In this document: piece after piece, positions 31,536-41,111 of the stretch
Numbering within the stretch: position 1 is the first letter of the stretch
Layout: each line of letters begins with the position of its first letter
Position numbers and translations under genes: made by a program
Notes under the pieces: model-generated
Told to the model about the DNA's origin: nothing
Databases searched by the model: none
What the model saw: the letters and a program-made list of their open reading frames with translations, nothing else
Assembly: GCF_000687995.1 (NCBI RefSeq)
Contig: NZ_JIAC01000001.1
Span: forward strand, 1,240,001-1,304,000
Direction of reading: 5' to 3'
Source: Selenomonas ruminantium AC2024
Lineage (GTDB): Bacteria; Bacillota; Negativicutes; Selenomonadales; Selenomonadaceae
DNA length: 64,000 bases

Positions 31536-32387
31536 ATGAAAATATTGCCACAGATGGACAGGCCCGCATTCCGGCCTTCCAAGCTGGATCAAAAATTGCT
31601 GGCGTATCTGCGGGAGAATGCCGGAAAGGTTCCTCATATGACGATTTCTCAGCTGGCGGAGGCTTGTGGCACAGGCGAAGCAACGGTGACCCGCTTCGTC
31701 AAGAAAATGGGGTATGGCAGTCTGCAGCAGTTTAAGGTGGCACTGGCGGCCGAACTTACGGAAAACAGTCGGAATTTTATCATCAACCGTGACATTGACG
31801 CGCATGAATCGGCATTGGTGACAGGCCGCAAGCTGCTCGAAGCGAATGTCAGCACGCTGGAGAGGACTTTGGCGGCTCTGCCGGAGGGCTTGATTGAAAA
31901 TTGTGCCCAGAAGCTGCTGGAGGCTAGAAGGATTCGCTTTATCGGCTTGGGTAATTCCGGTTTTACGGCGCGGGATTCGGCTTATAAGTTCTACCGGATT
32001 GGCCTCGAAAGTGCGGGTCTCGACAACAGTCACGATATGTTTATGATGGCGGCTTTGGCGGGCAAAGGGGATGTGATTGTGGCCGTGTCACAGTCCGGGC
32101 AGTCACCGGAACTTTTGCAGACATTACAGCTGGCACATAAGCAGGGAGCATATTGCATGCTGGTTACGGCTGATGGAGCAGCGGGGCATCAGGAATTTAT
32201 TGACGCCTGCATCATTTATGAAGCCAAGGAATCCCTGCTCGAAACCGGCTCTATCAAGGCGAAACTCGCGCAGTTTTTCGTGATGGATTTGCTCTATACC
32301 CAGGTGGTTAAGAAGATGCCGGAGCAGGCTTTGGAAAATAAACGGCGTACAGCAGAGGCCGTGCGCATGTTAAATGGGGAGGAATAG
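31536..32387 (+). CDS. RpiR/MurR-family transcriptional regulator
   Basis: A 283-residue regulator: N-terminal RpiR helix-turn-helix (about 15-85, TISQLAEACGTGEATVTRFV) and a C-terminal SIS domain (about 110-260) with IGLGNSGFTARDSAYKF and the sugar-phosphate loop VAVSQSGQSPE. SIS domains of this family sense phosphosugars. It heads the operon whose enzymes handle glucosamine-6-P and ManNAc-6-P, so one of these is the probable effector. ATG 31536 has GAGGTG upstream; ATG 31524 is less likely. Confidence 0.92.
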   Translation: MKILPQMDRPAFRPSKLDQKLLAYLRENAGKVPHMTISQLAEACGTGEATVTRFVKKMGYGSLQQFKVALAAELTENSRNFIINRDIDAHESALVTGRKLLEANVSTLERTLAALPEGLIENCAQKLLEARRIRFIGLGNSGFTARDSAYKFYRIGLESAGLDNSHDMFMMAALAGKGDVIVAVSQSGQSPELLQTLQLAHKQGAYCMLVTADGAAGHQEFIDACIIYEAKESLLETGSIKAKLAQFFVMDLLYTQVVKKMPEQALENKRRTAEAVRMLNGEE

Positions 32388-32389
32388 TT

Positions 32390-33154
32390 ATGCGTTTAAT
32401 CGTTACCGATTCCTACGAAAAGATGGGGATGGAGGCTGCCAATATTGTGGCGGGGCAGGTATACCTGAAGCCCAACAGTGTTTTGGGGCTGGCCACGGGC
32501 AGTACGCCTGTTTCCATGTATCAGCGGTTGGTGGCAGTTCACCAAAGTGTGGGGCTGGATTTTTCCGAGGTGACAACTTTTAACCTCGATGAATACATCG
32601 GCATGAGCCCGGACAATCCCCAGAGCTACCACTACTTCATGCAGGAAAATTTTTTCCGGCATATCAATATCCGTCCGGAAAATGTCTTTTTGCCCAACGG
32701 CATGGCAGAGGATATGGTGGCAGAAGGGGAGCGCTACGAGCAGTTGATTGAGTCCAGAGGGGGCATTGACCTGCAGGTGCTGGGCATTGGTCAGAATGCG
32801 CATATTGGCTTTAATGAGCCGGATTTGAAGTTTGCGGCTACCACGCATAAGGTCGAACTGGACGAGGAAACCATTCAGGCCAATTCCCGCTTTTTTAAGA
32901 GTGCGGCGGAGGTGCCAAGGTATGCCATCAGCATGGGCATCAAGACGATTATGATGGCCGAACATGTCATACTGCTGGCCAATGGGCGCAACAAGGCCGA
33001 AGCGGTGCGCAAGGCCGTCTGCGGGGATGTGACGCCGGAGGCTCCGGCTTCCATCCTGCAGCTGCACCGGGATGTGGTGGTTATCGTGGACAGGGAGGCG
33101 GCTGCTTTGCTGCCACCCATTATCCGCGGTGTCAATATAACCTATAAAGAATGA
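32390..33154 (+). CDS. nagB: Glucosamine-6-phosphate deaminase
   Basis: A 254-residue enzyme that converts glucosamine-6-P to fructose-6-P and ammonia, sending amino sugars into glycolysis. GLATGSTPVSMYQ (phosphate loop), TTFNLDEYIGM (catalytic Asp) and LGIGQNAHIGFNEP are NagB signatures. It starts two bases after the rpiR stop with GGGGAGGAA in the preceding gene, so translation is coupled. Length (about 250) fits the Firmicutes form that lacks the longer allosteric tail of the E. coli enzyme. Confidence 0.96.
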   Translation: MRLIVTDSYEKMGMEAANIVAGQVYLKPNSVLGLATGSTPVSMYQRLVAVHQSVGLDFSEVTTFNLDEYIGMSPDNPQSYHYFMQENFFRHINIRPENVFLPNGMAEDMVAEGERYEQLIESRGGIDLQVLGIGQNAHIGFNEPDLKFAATTHKVELDEETIQANSRFFKSAAEVPRYAISMGIKTIMMAEHVILLANGRNKAEAVRKAVCGDVTPEAPASILQLHRDVVVIVDREAAALLPPIIRGVNITYKE

Positions 33155-33167
33155 AGGGAGCGATTGG

Positions 33168-33842
33168 ATGAGTTTTTTGGCAGATGTGCAGGGAAAGCTC
33201 ATTGTATCCTGTCAGGCTTTGCCCGATGAACCGCTGCACAGTTCGTTTATCATGGGACGCATGGCGCTGGCAGCTAAGGAAGGAGGGGCAGTGGCTATCC
33301 GGGCCCAGAGCAGTGATGATATCCGGGAAATCCAAAAGGTGACCGGCCTGCCGGTTATCGGTCTGGTCAAGCGGAATTATGAGGATTCCCCCATATACAT
33401 CACGCCTACCATGGCCGAGGTGGAGGATTTGCTCACGACAGACTGTGAGATGATTGCGCTGGATATGACGGACAGACCACGGCCGCAGGGGGAAAAGCTG
33501 CCGGATTTGCTGGCTAGAATTCATGAAGGCGGCAGGCTGGTACTGGCGGATATTTCCACCTACGAGGAAGGCATGGCTGCGGCAAAATTGGGGGCAGATG
33601 CCATTTCGACTACCTTGTCTGGCTATACGCCGTATTCGCCACAGCTTTCCGGTCCGGATGTCGAGCTTGTGACGGCGTTGAGCCGGGATTTGGACATTCC
33701 GGTATTTGCCGAAGGCCGCATCAATGTGCCGGCGGATATTCAGCGGGTCATGGCGGCAGGTGCCTATGCACCGATTGTGGGGTCAGCCATTACGCGACCG
33801 CAGCTGATTACGGCAAGATTCGCGCAGGCTTTGTCTGTGTGA
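33168..33842 (+). CDS. nanE: N-acylglucosamine-6-phosphate 2-epimerase
   Basis: A 224-residue TIM-barrel enzyme that converts N-acetylmannosamine-6-P to N-acetylglucosamine-6-P. IVSCQALPDEPLHSSFIMGRMALAA, GLVKRNYEDSPIYITPT, ADISTYEEGMAAAKLGAD and FAEGRINVPADIQR follow the NanE pattern. Its presence implies use of ManNAc or sialic-acid-derived sugar. The deacetylase NagA, needed between NanE and NagB, is not in this operon and must be encoded elsewhere. RBS AAGGGAGCG precedes the ATG. Confidence 0.94.
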   Translation: MSFLADVQGKLIVSCQALPDEPLHSSFIMGRMALAAKEGGAVAIRAQSSDDIREIQKVTGLPVIGLVKRNYEDSPIYITPTMAEVEDLLTTDCEMIALDMTDRPRPQGEKLPDLLARIHEGGRLVLADISTYEEGMAAAKLGADAISTTLSGYTPYSPQLSGPDVELVTALSRDLDIPVFAEGRINVPADIQRVMAAGAYAPIVGSAITRPQLITARFAQALSV

Positions 33843-33871
33843 AGCATATAATTTTATAAGGGGGATTATTC

Positions 33872-35458
33872 ATGGATTTGTTTGCACAGAATCAGGGGAG
33901 CAACAGTTCCTTGTTTGCTAAAGCACAGCGCTTTGGCAAGTCTTTTATGCTGCCGATTGCGGTATTGCCGGCAGCTGGTATCTTGCTGGGGATTGGTGGG
34001 GCTTTGTCCAATCCTAATTCGGTGAAGGCGTATCCGTTCCTGGATATTGGCTGGCTGCAGAATGTGTTCACCATTATGGCGGCAGCAGGCAATGTGGTCT
34101 TTGCCAATCTGGCGATTCTGTTTGCCATCGGCATTGCGGTAGGTCTGGCCCGCTCCGATAAGGGGACGGCAGGACTGTCGGCAGCACTGGCACTGTTGGT
34201 TATGAATTCCACCATCAATGCTATGCTGAAGATTACGGGAACGCTGGCTAAGGATAATTTAGCCGGGGTCGGTCAGGGGATGGCCCTGGGCATCCAAACT
34301 TTGGAAACGGGTGTATTTGGCGGTGTAGCCGTAGGTATCATGACGTATTTATTGCATGCCCGTTTCAACAAGATTGAACTGCCGCAGTTCTTAGGCTTCT
34401 TCGGTGGTTCGCGGTTCGTGCCCATCGTGACCTCCTTTTCCGCCATCTTTTTGGGTGTGGCCATGTTTGTGATTTGGCCGCATTTTCAGCAGCTGATTTT
34501 TGGCATGGGCGGTCTGGTGGAATCCACGGGTTATATCGGCACTTTGATTTATGGTTTTGTGCTGCGTATGCTTGGCCCGTTCGGTCTGCATCATATCTTC
34601 TATCTTCCCTTCTGGACCACGGCTCTGGGCGGCGCGGAAGTTATTCAGGGCCAGCTGGTGGAAGGTACGCAGCGGATTTTCTTTGCCCAGCTTGGTGATC
34701 CGAATACGACGCAGTATTACATCGGCATTTCCCGGTTCATGTCCGGCCGCTTCATCACCATGATGTTTGGACTTTTGGGTGCCTGCCTGGCCATGTATCA
34801 TACGGCAAAACCGGAGAAGAAAAAACTGGTGGGCGGCCTCCTGCTGTCGGCTGGCCTGACTTCCTTCCTGACGGGCATCACGGAACCCATCGAGTTCTCT
34901 TTCCTGTTTGTGGCACCGATGCTCTATGTGCTCCATGCCTTCTTTGATGGCTGTGCCTTCATGCTCGCCCATATCCTGCAGATTACCGTCGGCCAGACGT
35001 TCTCCGGCGGCTGCATCGATTTGATTCTGTTTGGTATTCTGCAGGGGGCAGACAAGACCAACTGGATTTACATTCCCATGGTGGGCATTCCCTGGTTCTT
35101 CCTCTATTACTTCTCCTTCAAGTACCTGATTCTGAAGTTTGACTTCAAGACGCTGGGCCGCGAAGATGAGGATGAAGTGGTGGAAGCCGCCGACATTCAG
35201 AAGGTGGCCGGTCATAAGGATGCAGAGCGCACGGAATTAATCATCAATGGTTTAGGCGGCCGTGCCAACATTGTGGAATTGGATTGCTGTGCAACCCGTC
35301 TGCGCGTCACCGTTAAGGATGGCAGCAAGGTCAGTGAACGCATGCTCAAGGAAAGCGGCTGCCGCGGCGTCCTGCAGAGCGGCACTGGAGTTCAGGTCAT
35401 CTACGGCCCGCAGGTAACGGTGATTAAAAATGAACTGGAAGAAGTATTGAGTTTCTGA
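33872..35458 (+). CDS. PTS permease, EIICB of the glucose/N-acetylglucosamine family
   Basis: A 528-residue sugar transporter-kinase. The EIIC domain (about 15-410) begins MLPIAVLPAAGILLGIGGAL and has about ten membrane helices with TGITEPIEFSFLFVAP, the sugar-site motif of this family. The C-terminal EIIB domain (about 450-528) has the phosphocysteine in LDCCATRLRVTV. No EIIA domain is fused, so a separate EIIA is required. With rpiR-nagB-nanE it most likely imports N-acetylglucosamine, N-acetylmannosamine or glucosamine (inference from context). TGACCGGTCA overlaps its stop codon (35456-35465). Confidence 0.92.
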   Translation: MDLFAQNQGSNSSLFAKAQRFGKSFMLPIAVLPAAGILLGIGGALSNPNSVKAYPFLDIGWLQNVFTIMAAAGNVVFANLAILFAIGIAVGLARSDKGTAGLSAALALLVMNSTINAMLKITGTLAKDNLAGVGQGMALGIQTLETGVFGGVAVGIMTYLLHARFNKIELPQFLGFFGGSRFVPIVTSFSAIFLGVAMFVIWPHFQQLIFGMGGLVESTGYIGTLIYGFVLRMLGPFGLHHIFYLPFWTTALGGAEVIQGQLVEGTQRIFFAQLGDPNTTQYYIGISRFMSGRFITMMFGLLGACLAMYHTAKPEKKKLVGGLLLSAGLTSFLTGITEPIEFSFLFVAPMLYVLHAFFDGCAFMLAHILQITVGQTFSGGCIDLILFGILQGADKTNWIYIPMVGIPWFFLYYFSFKYLILKFDFKTLGREDEDEVVEAADIQKVAGHKDAERTELIINGLGGRANIVELDCCATRLRVTVKDGSKVSERMLKESGCRGVLQSGTGVQVIYGPQVTVIKNELEEVLSF

Positions 35459-35523
35459 CCGGTCAATGAATAGACGTGGAAAAGACTGCGAAAATGACTG
35501 TTAATAAAGCAATATCATAACAA

Positions 35524-35599
35524 AAAAGCCCGGTATAACTGTTTCTGGAGCGTTTGAAGCGCAGCTTCTCAGCGGAAGAAACAGTTATACCGGGCTTTT
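35524..35599. terminator. Bidirectional terminator with conserved loop (PTS gene / TPR gene)
   Basis: AAAAGCCCGGTATAACTG and CAGTTATACCGGGCTTTT are the outer parts of a 23-bp perfect stem (35524-35546, 35577-35599) serving two convergent genes. The 30-base loop (35547-35576) is nearly the loop of the terminator at 24353, including CGTTTGAAGCG and AGCTTCT, though stems are unrelated. Confidence 0.93.
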
Positions 35600-35639
35600 A
35601 TTATGGAATGGACAATATTATCGAATCAATGGTGGTATT

Positions 35640-36344
35640 TTATATATCCCAATGCAGCATATCCGGATTCGGCGTTGCTTTATCCACTTCGGTCAGAATC
35701 CACGCCGCATTATCATGGGTAGCGGCAAAGGCCTTTTCGAGTCCTGCCTGATATTTTTCGGGAATCTCCATGGCGTGAATGGCCATGTGCATATAATCCT
35801 TAGCCACAAGCGTTACACCGCGGGTAGCGGCCAGCTGAGCCTTGAAACGGTAGCCGTAGTAGAGGTAGCTGTTGTGCTCGATGGGGATGTCCTTGTAGGC
35901 TTCGATGCGTTCATCCACTTCCTTTTCGGCATCGGCGGTGAGGTTCATCTTGTGCATGAGGTTCCAGCGGTCAGCCCAAAGCTCGCCGCGCAGGATGTAC
36001 TTGTAGAGAAAATCAGTGCCCTCGGCAGCTTCAATCGCTTGATTGATATGGGAGAGGGCTTCGTCAAACTTCCCCTGTTCCTTTTCCAAGGCGCTTAACT
36101 TCTGCAGGGCAAAGGCGTATTCTTCGACTTCTTCGCTGTTTTCTTCATTATAATCTGCTTCGACTACGCTGTGGAAAAGTTCGCTGGCCTCGTCCTTTTT
36201 ATCGATTTCGTCCATGGCGAGGAAGTGGGCAAGTCTCGCCCGTGCCCGCCAGCTGTCCATGCCACCGGCAAAGAGATTTTCGGGCGGATGGGCCTTGGAG
36301 TCCATTACGAGATGTACCAATTTATGAAATTCATTCTGTGTCAT
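35640..36344 (-). CDS. TPR-like helical repeat protein, function unknown
   Basis: A 234-residue soluble protein rich in helix pairs. Several segments have tetratricopeptide spacing (YAFALQKLSALEKEQGKFDEALSHINQAIEAAEG is the clearest, read as two helices with the usual A8/G/A20 pattern). TPR folds mediate protein contacts; there is no catalytic motif, signal peptide or membrane segment. ATG 36344 has AGGAGG eight bases upstream; the in-frame ATG at 36362 is upstream of that site and unlikely. It is divergent from clpB and could be a stress-related partner, but nothing in the sequence shows this. Confidence 0.8.
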   Translation of the reverse strand: MTQNEFHKLVHLVMDSKAHPPENLFAGGMDSWRARARLAHFLAMDEIDKKDEASELFHSVVEADYNEENSEEVEEYAFALQKLSALEKEQGKFDEALSHINQAIEAAEGTDFLYKYILRGELWADRWNLMHKMNLTADAEKEVDERIEAYKDIPIEHNSYLYYGYRFKAQLAATRGVTLVAKDYMHMAIHAMEIPEKYQAGLEKAFAATHDNAAWILTEVDKATPNPDMLHWDI

Positions 36345-36410
36345 ATTGCAATCCTCCTGCATTTATCATGTTTCCTATTATACATGAAATCGGAGAAGAA
36401 AACTAGAATT

Positions 36411-36463
36411 AAAGTCAAAAAGTCAGAAATAGTATTTGACTTTTTGACTTTATCCTGTATAAT
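36411..36463 (+). promoter_or_regulatory. clpB promoter with a 15-bp inverted repeat
   Basis: TTGACT (36436-36441), 16 bases, TATAAT (36458-36463). AAAGTCAAAAAGTCA (36411-36425) is perfectly mirrored by TGACTTTTTGACTTT (36437-36451), overlapping the -35. Each arm has two AGTCA/TGACT half-sites 8 bases apart. AGTCAAA resembles the CtsR heptad but CtsR sites have a 10-base period. No CIRCE is present. Confidence 0.75.
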
Positions 36464-36513
36464 AAGGGTAAAGATGATGTTGGTAATAACCGCGAAATTA
36501 CGGAGGAAATATT

Positions 36514-39087
36514 ATGGGACAGGAAAAATACACCGCAAAAACCATGGCGGCTTTGCAGGCTGCCCAGCAGATGGCGGCGATGCGCTACCATCAGGAAATC
36601 ACATCCCTGCATGTGCTGTTGGCACTAGCCAAGGAGCCGGAAGGACTCTTGACGGATATCTTTAACGAATGCAAGACGGACTTGCCGATGCTCAAAGCCC
36701 GTTTGGAACAGGAACTGGGCAAGATTCCGAGCGTCCGGGGCACAGACCGCCTTTCCATGGGCATGGATATGGTGCGCGTACTGGCGCGGGCCGAGGAGTT
36801 TGCCAAGTCCATGAAGGACGATTACCTTTCCACGGAACATCTGCTCTTAGGTCTGGCCGAAGATGGCAGCAGTGATGTGCAGTCCATCTGTAAGGAGTTC
36901 AAGCTGACCAAGAGCAATATTCAGGGCGCCATCAAAAAGTACCGCAAGCAGAATGTCACGAGCGAAAATCCCGAAGAAGGCTATAAGTCGCTGGAAAAAT
37001 TCGGACGCGATTTGACGGCAGCTGCGCGGCAGGGCAAGCTTGACCCGGTGATTGGCCGTGACGAGGAAATCCGCCGCACGATTGAAATTCTCTCCCGCCG
37101 CACGAAGAATAACCCTGTGTTGATTGGTGAACCGGGTGTAGGCAAGACGGCGATTGTGGAAGGTCTTGCCCGCCGTATTGTGGCCGGGGATGTACCGGAA
37201 TCGCTCAAAAACAAGACGCTCTATTCGCTCGATATGGGCTCTTTGATTGCCGGCGCAAAATTCCGCGGCGAATTCGAGGAACGCTTGAAGGCGGTACTCA
37301 ATGAAATCGTCAAATCCGATGGGCAGATTCTGCTTTTTATCGACGAAGTGCACACGGTTGTCGGTGCCGGTGCCGCCGAAGGCGCTATGGACGCGGGCAA
37401 CCTCTTAAAGCCTATGATGGCCCGTGGGGAACTGCGCTGCATTGGTGCGACAACCCTCAATGAATATCGCAAGTATATCGAAAAGGATACGGCTTTGGAG
37501 CGCCGCTTCCAGCCGGTCATGGTCGGCCAGCCAAGTGTGGAAGATACGATTTCCATTCTGCGCGGCCTTAAAGAACGCTATGAAGTACATCATGGCGTGC
37601 GCATTCGCGATGCGGCTCTGGTATCGGCAGCGGTCCTCTCTGACCGCTATATCTCCGACCGCTTCCTGCCGGATAAGGCCATTGACCTTGTGGATGAAGC
37701 AGCCGCCAAGCTGCGTACGGAAATCGAATCCATGCCGGCACCGATTGATGAAATCCGCCGCAAAATCATGCAGCTCGAAATCGAAGAACAGGCCTTGAAG
37801 AAGGAAACAGACGCGGCATCACAGGAAAAACTCGCCGAAATCACGGAGGAAAAAGCCGATTTGCAGGCGCAGGAAAACACGCTCAAGGCAAAATGGGACA
37901 GTGAAAAGCAGGCCATTTTGCGCGTGCGGGCCATCAAGAAGGAAATCGACGAGGTCAACAGTCAGATGGAAAGTGCTGAACGCGCCTATGACCTCAACCG
38001 CCTGTCGGAACTCAAATACGGCAAGCTTCCGCAGCTGCAGCAGCAGTTAAAGGAAGAAGAAGAAAAGATTGCCGCCCGCGCCCAGGGCGAAACCCTGCTC
38101 AAAGAAGAAGTGGGCGAAGAAGATATCGCCAAGGTCATCAGCCGCTGGACGGGGATTCCCGTCAGCAAGATGCTCACGGGCGAACGGGAAAAACTCATTC
38201 ATCTCGAAGATGTGCTCCATGAGCGCGTAGTTGGGCAGGATGAAGCGGTCAAGGCCGTCAGCGAAGCCATTCTGCGTGCCCGCGCCGGCATCAAAGACCC
38301 CAACCGCCCGATTGGTTCCTTTATCTTCCTTGGCCCGACGGGCGTAGGCAAGACGGAGCTGGCCAAGACACTGGCCGAAGCGCTCTTTGATGATGAGCGC
38401 AGCATGATTCGCATTGATATGAGTGAATACATGGAAAAACACAGCGTGGCCCGTCTTATCGGTGCGCCTCCGGGATATGTGGGTTATGATGAAGGCGGCC
38501 AGCTCACCGAAGCAGTGCGCCGCCGTCCCTACAGTGTTATCCTGCTCGATGAAATCGAAAAGGCACATCGTGACGTGTTCAATGTCCTGCTGCAGATTCT
38601 CGATGATGGCCGCCTGACCGATGGCAAGGGCCGTGTGGTGAACTTCAAGAATACGGTCATCATTATGACCAGTAACTTGGGTTCCCACGAAATCCTCAAC
38701 AAGGATTATGAAGAAGCCCAGACGGCGGTCAAGGATATTCTCAAGGATTATTTCCGTCCGGAATTCTTGAACCGTGTGGATGATATCATCGTGTTCAAGG
38801 CACTGGCCAAGGAACAGGTGAAGAATATCGCCGGTATTCTGCTGAAAGCTCTGGGTGAACGGCTGGAACGCCAGGTCAAAATCACCCTGGGCTGGAATGA
38901 AGATGCGCTTACAGCGCTGGCTGACCAGGGCTTTGACCCCAACTTTGGTGCCCGCCCCTTGCGCCGACTTCTGGTGCATACCGTCGAAACGGCTCTTTCC
39001 AAGGCCATTATCCGCGGGGATGTGCAGGAAGGCGATACGGTGAATATCGGCTTTGCAAATGGTGAGTTTACCTTTACAACGGCATAA
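36514..39087 (+). CDS. clpB: ATP-dependent disaggregase ClpB
   Basis: An 857-residue Hsp100 that pulls proteins out of aggregates with DnaK. Clp_N repeats (1-about 145); first AAA+ module with Walker A GEPGVGKT (about 204-211) and Walker [16 protein letters not shown]; the long coiled-coil middle domain that contacts DnaK (about 400-520, [13 protein letters not shown] region); second AAA+ module with GPTGVGKT (about 608-615), [11 protein letters not shown] and the sensor region GARPLRRL near the end. The ClpP-binding IGF loop is not expected and not seen. RBS GGAGGAA precedes the ATG. Regulated from a promoter with a striking inverted repeat. Confidence 0.98.
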   Translation: MGQEKYTAKTMAALQAAQQMAAMRYHQEITSLHVLLALAKEPEGLLTDIFNECKTDLPMLKARLEQELGKIPSVRGTDRLSMGMDMVRVLARAEEFAKSMKDDYLSTEHLLLGLAEDGSSDVQSICKEFKLTKSNIQGAIKKYRKQNVTSENPEEGYKSLEKFGRDLTAAARQGKLDPVIGRDEEIRRTIEILSRRTKNNPVLIGEPGVGKTAIVEGLARRIVAGDVPESLKNKTLYSLDMGSLIAGAKFRGEFEERLKAVLNEIVKSDGQILLFIDEVHTVVGAGAAEGAMDAGNLLKPMMARGELRCIGATTLNEYRKYIEKDTALERRFQPVMVGQPSVEDTISILRGLKERYEVHHGVRIRDAALVSAAVLSDRYISDRFLPDKAIDLVDEAAAKLRTEIESMPAPIDEIRRKIMQLEIEEQALKKETDAASQEKLAEITEEKADLQAQENTLKAKWDSEKQAILRVRAIKKEIDEVNSQMESAERAYDLNRLSELKYGKLPQLQQQLKEEEEKIAARAQGETLLKEEVGEEDIAKVISRWTGIPVSKMLTGEREKLIHLEDVLHERVVGQDEAVKAVSEAILRARAGIKDPNRPIGSFIFLGPTGVGKTELAKTLAEALFDDERSMIRIDMSEYMEKHSVARLIGAPPGYVGYDEGGQLTEAVRRRPYSVILLDEIEKAHRDVFNVLLQILDDGRLTDGKGRVVNFKNTVIIMTSNLGSHEILNKDYEEAQTAVKDILKDYFRPEFLNRVDDIIVFKALAKEQVKNIAGILLKALGERLERQVKITLGWNEDALTALADQGFDPNFGARPLRRLLVHTVETALSKAIIRGDVQEGDTVNIGFANGEFTFTTA

Positions 39088-39098
39088 GAAAATTTTGT

Positions 39099-39128
39099 TG
39101 AGGCTGTCCATAAAAATGGGCGGCCTCA
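39099..39128 (+). terminator. Terminator-like hairpin after clpB
   Basis: TGAGGCTGTCCAT (39099-39111) pairs with ATGGGCGGCCTCA (39116-39128) with internal mismatches, followed by TTTA. Moderately strong. Confidence 0.6.
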
Positions 39129-39188
39129 TTTACATCTCAGCAAAATGATGATACTATAAGAAATAGTTTTGAAAATGGAGGAGTGGGA

Positions 39189-39605
39189 GTGAAATTGACC
39201 TGGCTGCATAATATGGCAAGTGAATTTTTCACCGTTGCTTTTTTTAAGTTCCTCGTAGTGGGGGTCATTAACACCTTTGACTGTTCGCTGTTTGCCATGC
39301 TGTTGATGATGCTCAGCATAGATGGCAATCTGGCTTTTAACCTTGGGTATCTTCTGAGTAATATGCTGGCTTATGCCTTGAACAGCTGGTGGATTTTCCC
39401 AGAACCACTGTCCTGGCGGAGGTATGTGAAATTTATGATTTCGTATATACCAAATGCTGTTATCGAGAACGTAATTGTGGTCGTGTTCTATAACTGGCTG
39501 GGTGCGCCGCCTTTGGTGAGCTTCCTGCTGGCGGCAGTTTTGGGGATGCCGGTGACTTATATTTTGGTGAAATGGTTTGCCTTTGATCGGCGCTTTAGAG
39601 ATTGA
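39189..39605 (+). CDS. GtrA family membrane protein
   Basis: A 138-residue protein with four predicted membrane helices (about 13-33, 40-60, 80-100, 108-128), the GtrA/DPMS-associated fold. FFKFLVVGVINTFDC near the start and LNSWWIFPE in the middle match the family pattern (FxxVGxxxxxxN and the N-x-x-W/F-x-F motif). GtrA proteins are thought to move or organise polyprenyl-phosphate-linked sugars across the inner membrane. Start taken as GTG 39189, six bases after GGAGGAG; GTG 39183 overlaps that site. First of four genes of a likely sugar-transfer cassette. Confidence 0.88.
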   Translation: MKLTWLHNMASEFFTVAFFKFLVVGVINTFDCSLFAMLLMMLSIDGNLAFNLGYLLSNMLAYALNSWWIFPEPLSWRRYVKFMISYIPNAVIENVIVVVFYNWLGAPPLVSFLLAAVLGMPVTYILVKWFAFDRRFRD

Positions 39606-39643
39606 ATAATATACGGAGAATTTAGAAAATTGGAGGACGTTGT

Positions 39644-41092
39644 ATGAAGCAGGAGCATAAGGTAATAGTGGGGCTGACTTTAGCCTGGTTATTACTATAT
39701 GTATTGGGGAATAATTTTTTGGTCATCACTGACCCGGTGGAAGGTAATTACGCAGAAACGGCCAGAGAAATGCTGGCTGCAGGCGATTATTTTTCACCGC
39801 AGATTTATGGCAATTATTGGTACGACAAGCCCATCATGTTCTATCTGGAATTGATTGCGGCGTTTAAGCTGTTTGGCTTATCGGACTTTTCGGCGCGTTT
39901 TTTCCCAGCCATCATGTCCTGGTGCGGCATTATGCTGACCTATTGGACAGGTAAGCGTTTCTATAATCAGCGGACGGGTCTGTACGCTGCTGTGCTGATG
40001 ATGCTCTCCTTGGAATATTGGTATCTGGGGCATGCTGTCATCACGGATATGACGCTCTTTATCGCCGAGTCGGTATCGCTGATTGGCTTTTACATTGCCT
40101 ATACAGAAAAGAATATAAAGTGGTATTATGCGGCTTTTGCCGCCTCTGGCATTGCGGTATTGACCAAGGGGCCTATCGGCCTGTGTCTGCCGGGGCTTAT
40201 CATTATGCTGTTCCTGCTCTGGCAGCGGGATTTCAAATTCCTGTTTAATCGTCACACGCTGGGCGGCTTTGTGCTGTTCTTTGCCGTTGTCAGTCTTTGG
40301 TATGTACCCATGTATCTGCAGCATGGCAGCGATTTTATCCTGACCTTCCTGGGCGTTCACAATGTGCTTCGGGCAACTGTTTCGGAACATCCGCGGGATG
40401 ATGTTTGGTATTATTATACGTTGATTTTTATGGCAGGCTTTTTCCCGTGGTCCTTTGTCTTTGTACCGGCAAAAATCAGGCAGTGGTTTAAGGAACGCCC
40501 CTGCCTGCCGCAGATGCCCAGAGAGCGTTTCCTTTTGCTCTGGGCCGTGACGGTATTTGTGGTTTTCCAGAGCTTTGCAACTAAGTATGTCAGCTATACC
40601 TTCCCATATATGATACCGGTCGCCCTGTTGATGGTGTCCTGGTTCCAGCAGCATGTCAAACTCTTTACCCGTATGGCCGGTGCAATGGCCGTAACCTATG
40701 TGGCCTTGTTGTTCCTTGTGGCTGCGCCCATCATGCATGAGCGTTCTGCCCATGATATAGCTGTGATGGTGAAACCGCATCTGACTGCTGATACGCAGGT
40801 GTACTGTTTCAATTGCGGTGAGCCCGCTTCCTTTGCGTTCTATACGGAGACGATACCCCGCCGTCTGGAAAGCAGGGAGCGCATCGATGCTAAGAAAAAT
40901 AAAGAGATATCCTGGGATGCCAAGAATGTCATGTCCTTAACGGCTTATGACGAGGTTTCGGACGATAGACCGGTTATGGTGATTACTAGCGTGAATAATT
41001 ATGAAGCGTTGAATAAAGCCGTTCCGGGACAGTGGCAATCGTTGGGGGCAGCTGGTGAATATCAGGTTTATTACCGGCCCGCAGCAAAGTGA
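39644..41092 (+). CDS. ArnT-like GT-C glycosyltransferase (GT39/GT83 type)
   Basis: A 482-residue multi-span membrane transferase with about 11-12 helices and a C-terminal periplasmic part (about 385-482). The acidic motif in the first outer loop, ITDPVEGNYAETAREML, is the catalytic-region signature of ArnT/PMT-like GT-C enzymes, followed by YWYDKPIMFYLE. Such enzymes move a sugar from undecaprenyl phosphate to lipid A or another envelope acceptor on the outer face of the inner membrane. With the GT2, GtrA and HpnK-like genes it suggests decoration of LPS or another glycan; the sugar is unknown. Confidence 0.87.
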   Translation: MKQEHKVIVGLTLAWLLLYVLGNNFLVITDPVEGNYAETAREMLAAGDYFSPQIYGNYWYDKPIMFYLELIAAFKLFGLSDFSARFFPAIMSWCGIMLTYWTGKRFYNQRTGLYAAVLMMLSLEYWYLGHAVITDMTLFIAESVSLIGFYIAYTEKNIKWYYAAFAASGIAVLTKGPIGLCLPGLIIMLFLLWQRDFKFLFNRHTLGGFVLFFAVVSLWYVPMYLQHGSDFILTFLGVHNVLRATVSEHPRDDVWYYYTLIFMAGFFPWSFVFVPAKIRQWFKERPCLPQMPRERFLLLWAVTVFVVFQSFATKYVSYTFPYMIPVALLMVSWFQQHVKLFTRMAGAMAVTYVALLFLVAAPIMHERSAHDIAVMVKPHLTADTQVYCFNCGEPASFAFYTETIPRRLESRERIDAKKNKEISWDAKNVMSLTAYDEVSDDRPVMVITSVNNYEALNKAVPGQWQSLGAAGEYQVYYRPAAK

Positions 41093-41111
41093 AAGAAGAT
41101 GTTAAGTAGCA

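Noticed and set aside
36411-36451. A canonical CtsR operator at clpB
   Set aside because: The heptad-like half-sites repeat every 8 bases and are arranged as an inverted repeat, not as the direct repeat with three-base spacing that CtsR binds.
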